In this document: in pieces, positions 5,155 through 5,378 of the stretch
Layout: every line of letters starts with the position of its first letter
Position numbering within the stretch: position 1 is the first letter of the stretch
Assembly: GCA_029237755.1 (NCBI GenBank)
Contig: JAQZBT010000063.1
Coordinates: forward strand, 1 to 5,378
Direction: 5' to 3'
DNA: 5,378 nt
Origin: Candidatus Saccharimonadota bacterium
Lineage (GTDB): Bacteria; Patescibacteriota; Saccharimonadia; UBA4664
The notes under the pieces: model-generated
Seen by the model: only the letters and a program-made list of their open reading frames with translations
Told to the model about the DNA's origin: nothing
Database searches by the model: none
Made by a program: the position numbers and the translations under genes

Positions 5155-5378
5155 ATGCAGACGCTTATCCACTCGCTCACCCAGTCCCAGGTGGATGCCA
5201 TCCGTCACGCCCGCTCCGGTAGCTACATCTTCCACGGTGCCGCCGGCATGGGTAAGGCCCGCCTCGCTTTCGAACTCGCCCGCACCCTCAACTGTCAGGG
5301 AGACAACCCCGTTGTCTGCACCCGCTGCCGCCAGTTTGAAGCCGGCGCCTACCCCGATCTGATCACGGTTAAGCCCGA
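5155..5378 (+). CDS. holB: DNA polymerase III delta' subunit, N-terminal part (runs off the window)
   Basis: An ATG opens a frame that stays open for 74 codons to the window edge. The product matches the N-terminal AAA+ segment of the clamp-loader delta' subunit, which with delta and the DnaX subunits loads the sliding clamp onto primed DNA. The Walker A region is GAAGMGKA (28-35), with Ala where ATP-binding relatives have Ser/Thr; E. coli delta' is likewise degenerate here. A zinc-module-like set follows: C47, C55 and C58, with F61 at the expected fourth Cys position. The later FEAGAYPDLITVKP (61-74) corresponds to the conserved G-HPD segment in delta' and DnaX. The start is 8 bases after the previous stop. 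The alternative is a DnaX (tau/gamma) or related AAA+ protein, less likely because DnaX normally keeps an intact Walker A. Two-thirds or more of the gene lies outside the window. Confidence 0.8.
   Translation, partial: MQTLIHSLTQSQVDAIRHARSGSYIFHGAAGMGKARLAFELARTLNCQGDNPVVCTRCRQFEAGAYPDLITVKP

Overview
The window is a GC-rich bacterial segment with every recognisable gene on the + strand. It holds the 3' end of a surface-type protein, one large complete secreted glycosidase, a complete RCK-domain channel gene overlapping a complete pseudouridine synthase gene, and the 5' end of a DNA polymerase III delta' gene. I see no tRNA, rRNA, CRISPR array or insertion sequence. The likely source is a Patescibacteria/CPR bacterium, perhaps a GC-rich Saccharibacteria-like lineage. 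The main reason is the first protein, whose composition and C-terminal tail (MRGGAWF...) resemble secreted proteins I recall from such genomes. This is an inference; actinobacterial or Chloroflexota-like origins are not excluded.

Region 1 (1-379) is the last 125 codons of a probable secreted or surface protein. Region 2 (380-614) is non-coding: a 12-bp GC-rich hairpin, then an AT-richer promoter zone with an extended -10 box, a dyad overlapping it, and a strong Shine-Dalgarno sequence. Region 3 (615-3164) encodes an 849-residue exported multimodular protein: signal peptide, GH26-like catalytic domain with both expected acidic residues (E177, E294), two bacterial Ig-like domains, then three fibronectin type III repeats of exactly 94-residue period. 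It probably cuts a beta-mannan-type or related polysaccharide outside the cell.

Region 4 (3165-3260) is short and carries a near-consensus promoter whose -10 box lies 7 bases before the GTG start of the next gene, so that mRNA is probably leaderless. Region 5 (3261-5146) is a two-gene unit: a two-TM RCK channel-like protein whose selectivity-filter position reads THHLHAD instead of TVGYGD, then an RluC/RluD-type pseudouridine synthase that starts inside the channel's stop codon (GTGA overlap). Region 6 (5155-end) begins holB (clamp-loader delta'). It also has a TATAAT box exactly 7 bases before its ATG, and that box contains the stop codon of the preceding gene.

The genes look like a housekeeping stretch (rRNA modification, clamp loading, ion homeostasis) next to exported or surface genes. 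No obvious pathway unites them. The most interesting points are the degenerate channel pore, the repeated leaderless-promoter geometry, and an abrupt codon-use switch inside the pseudouridine synthase gene.
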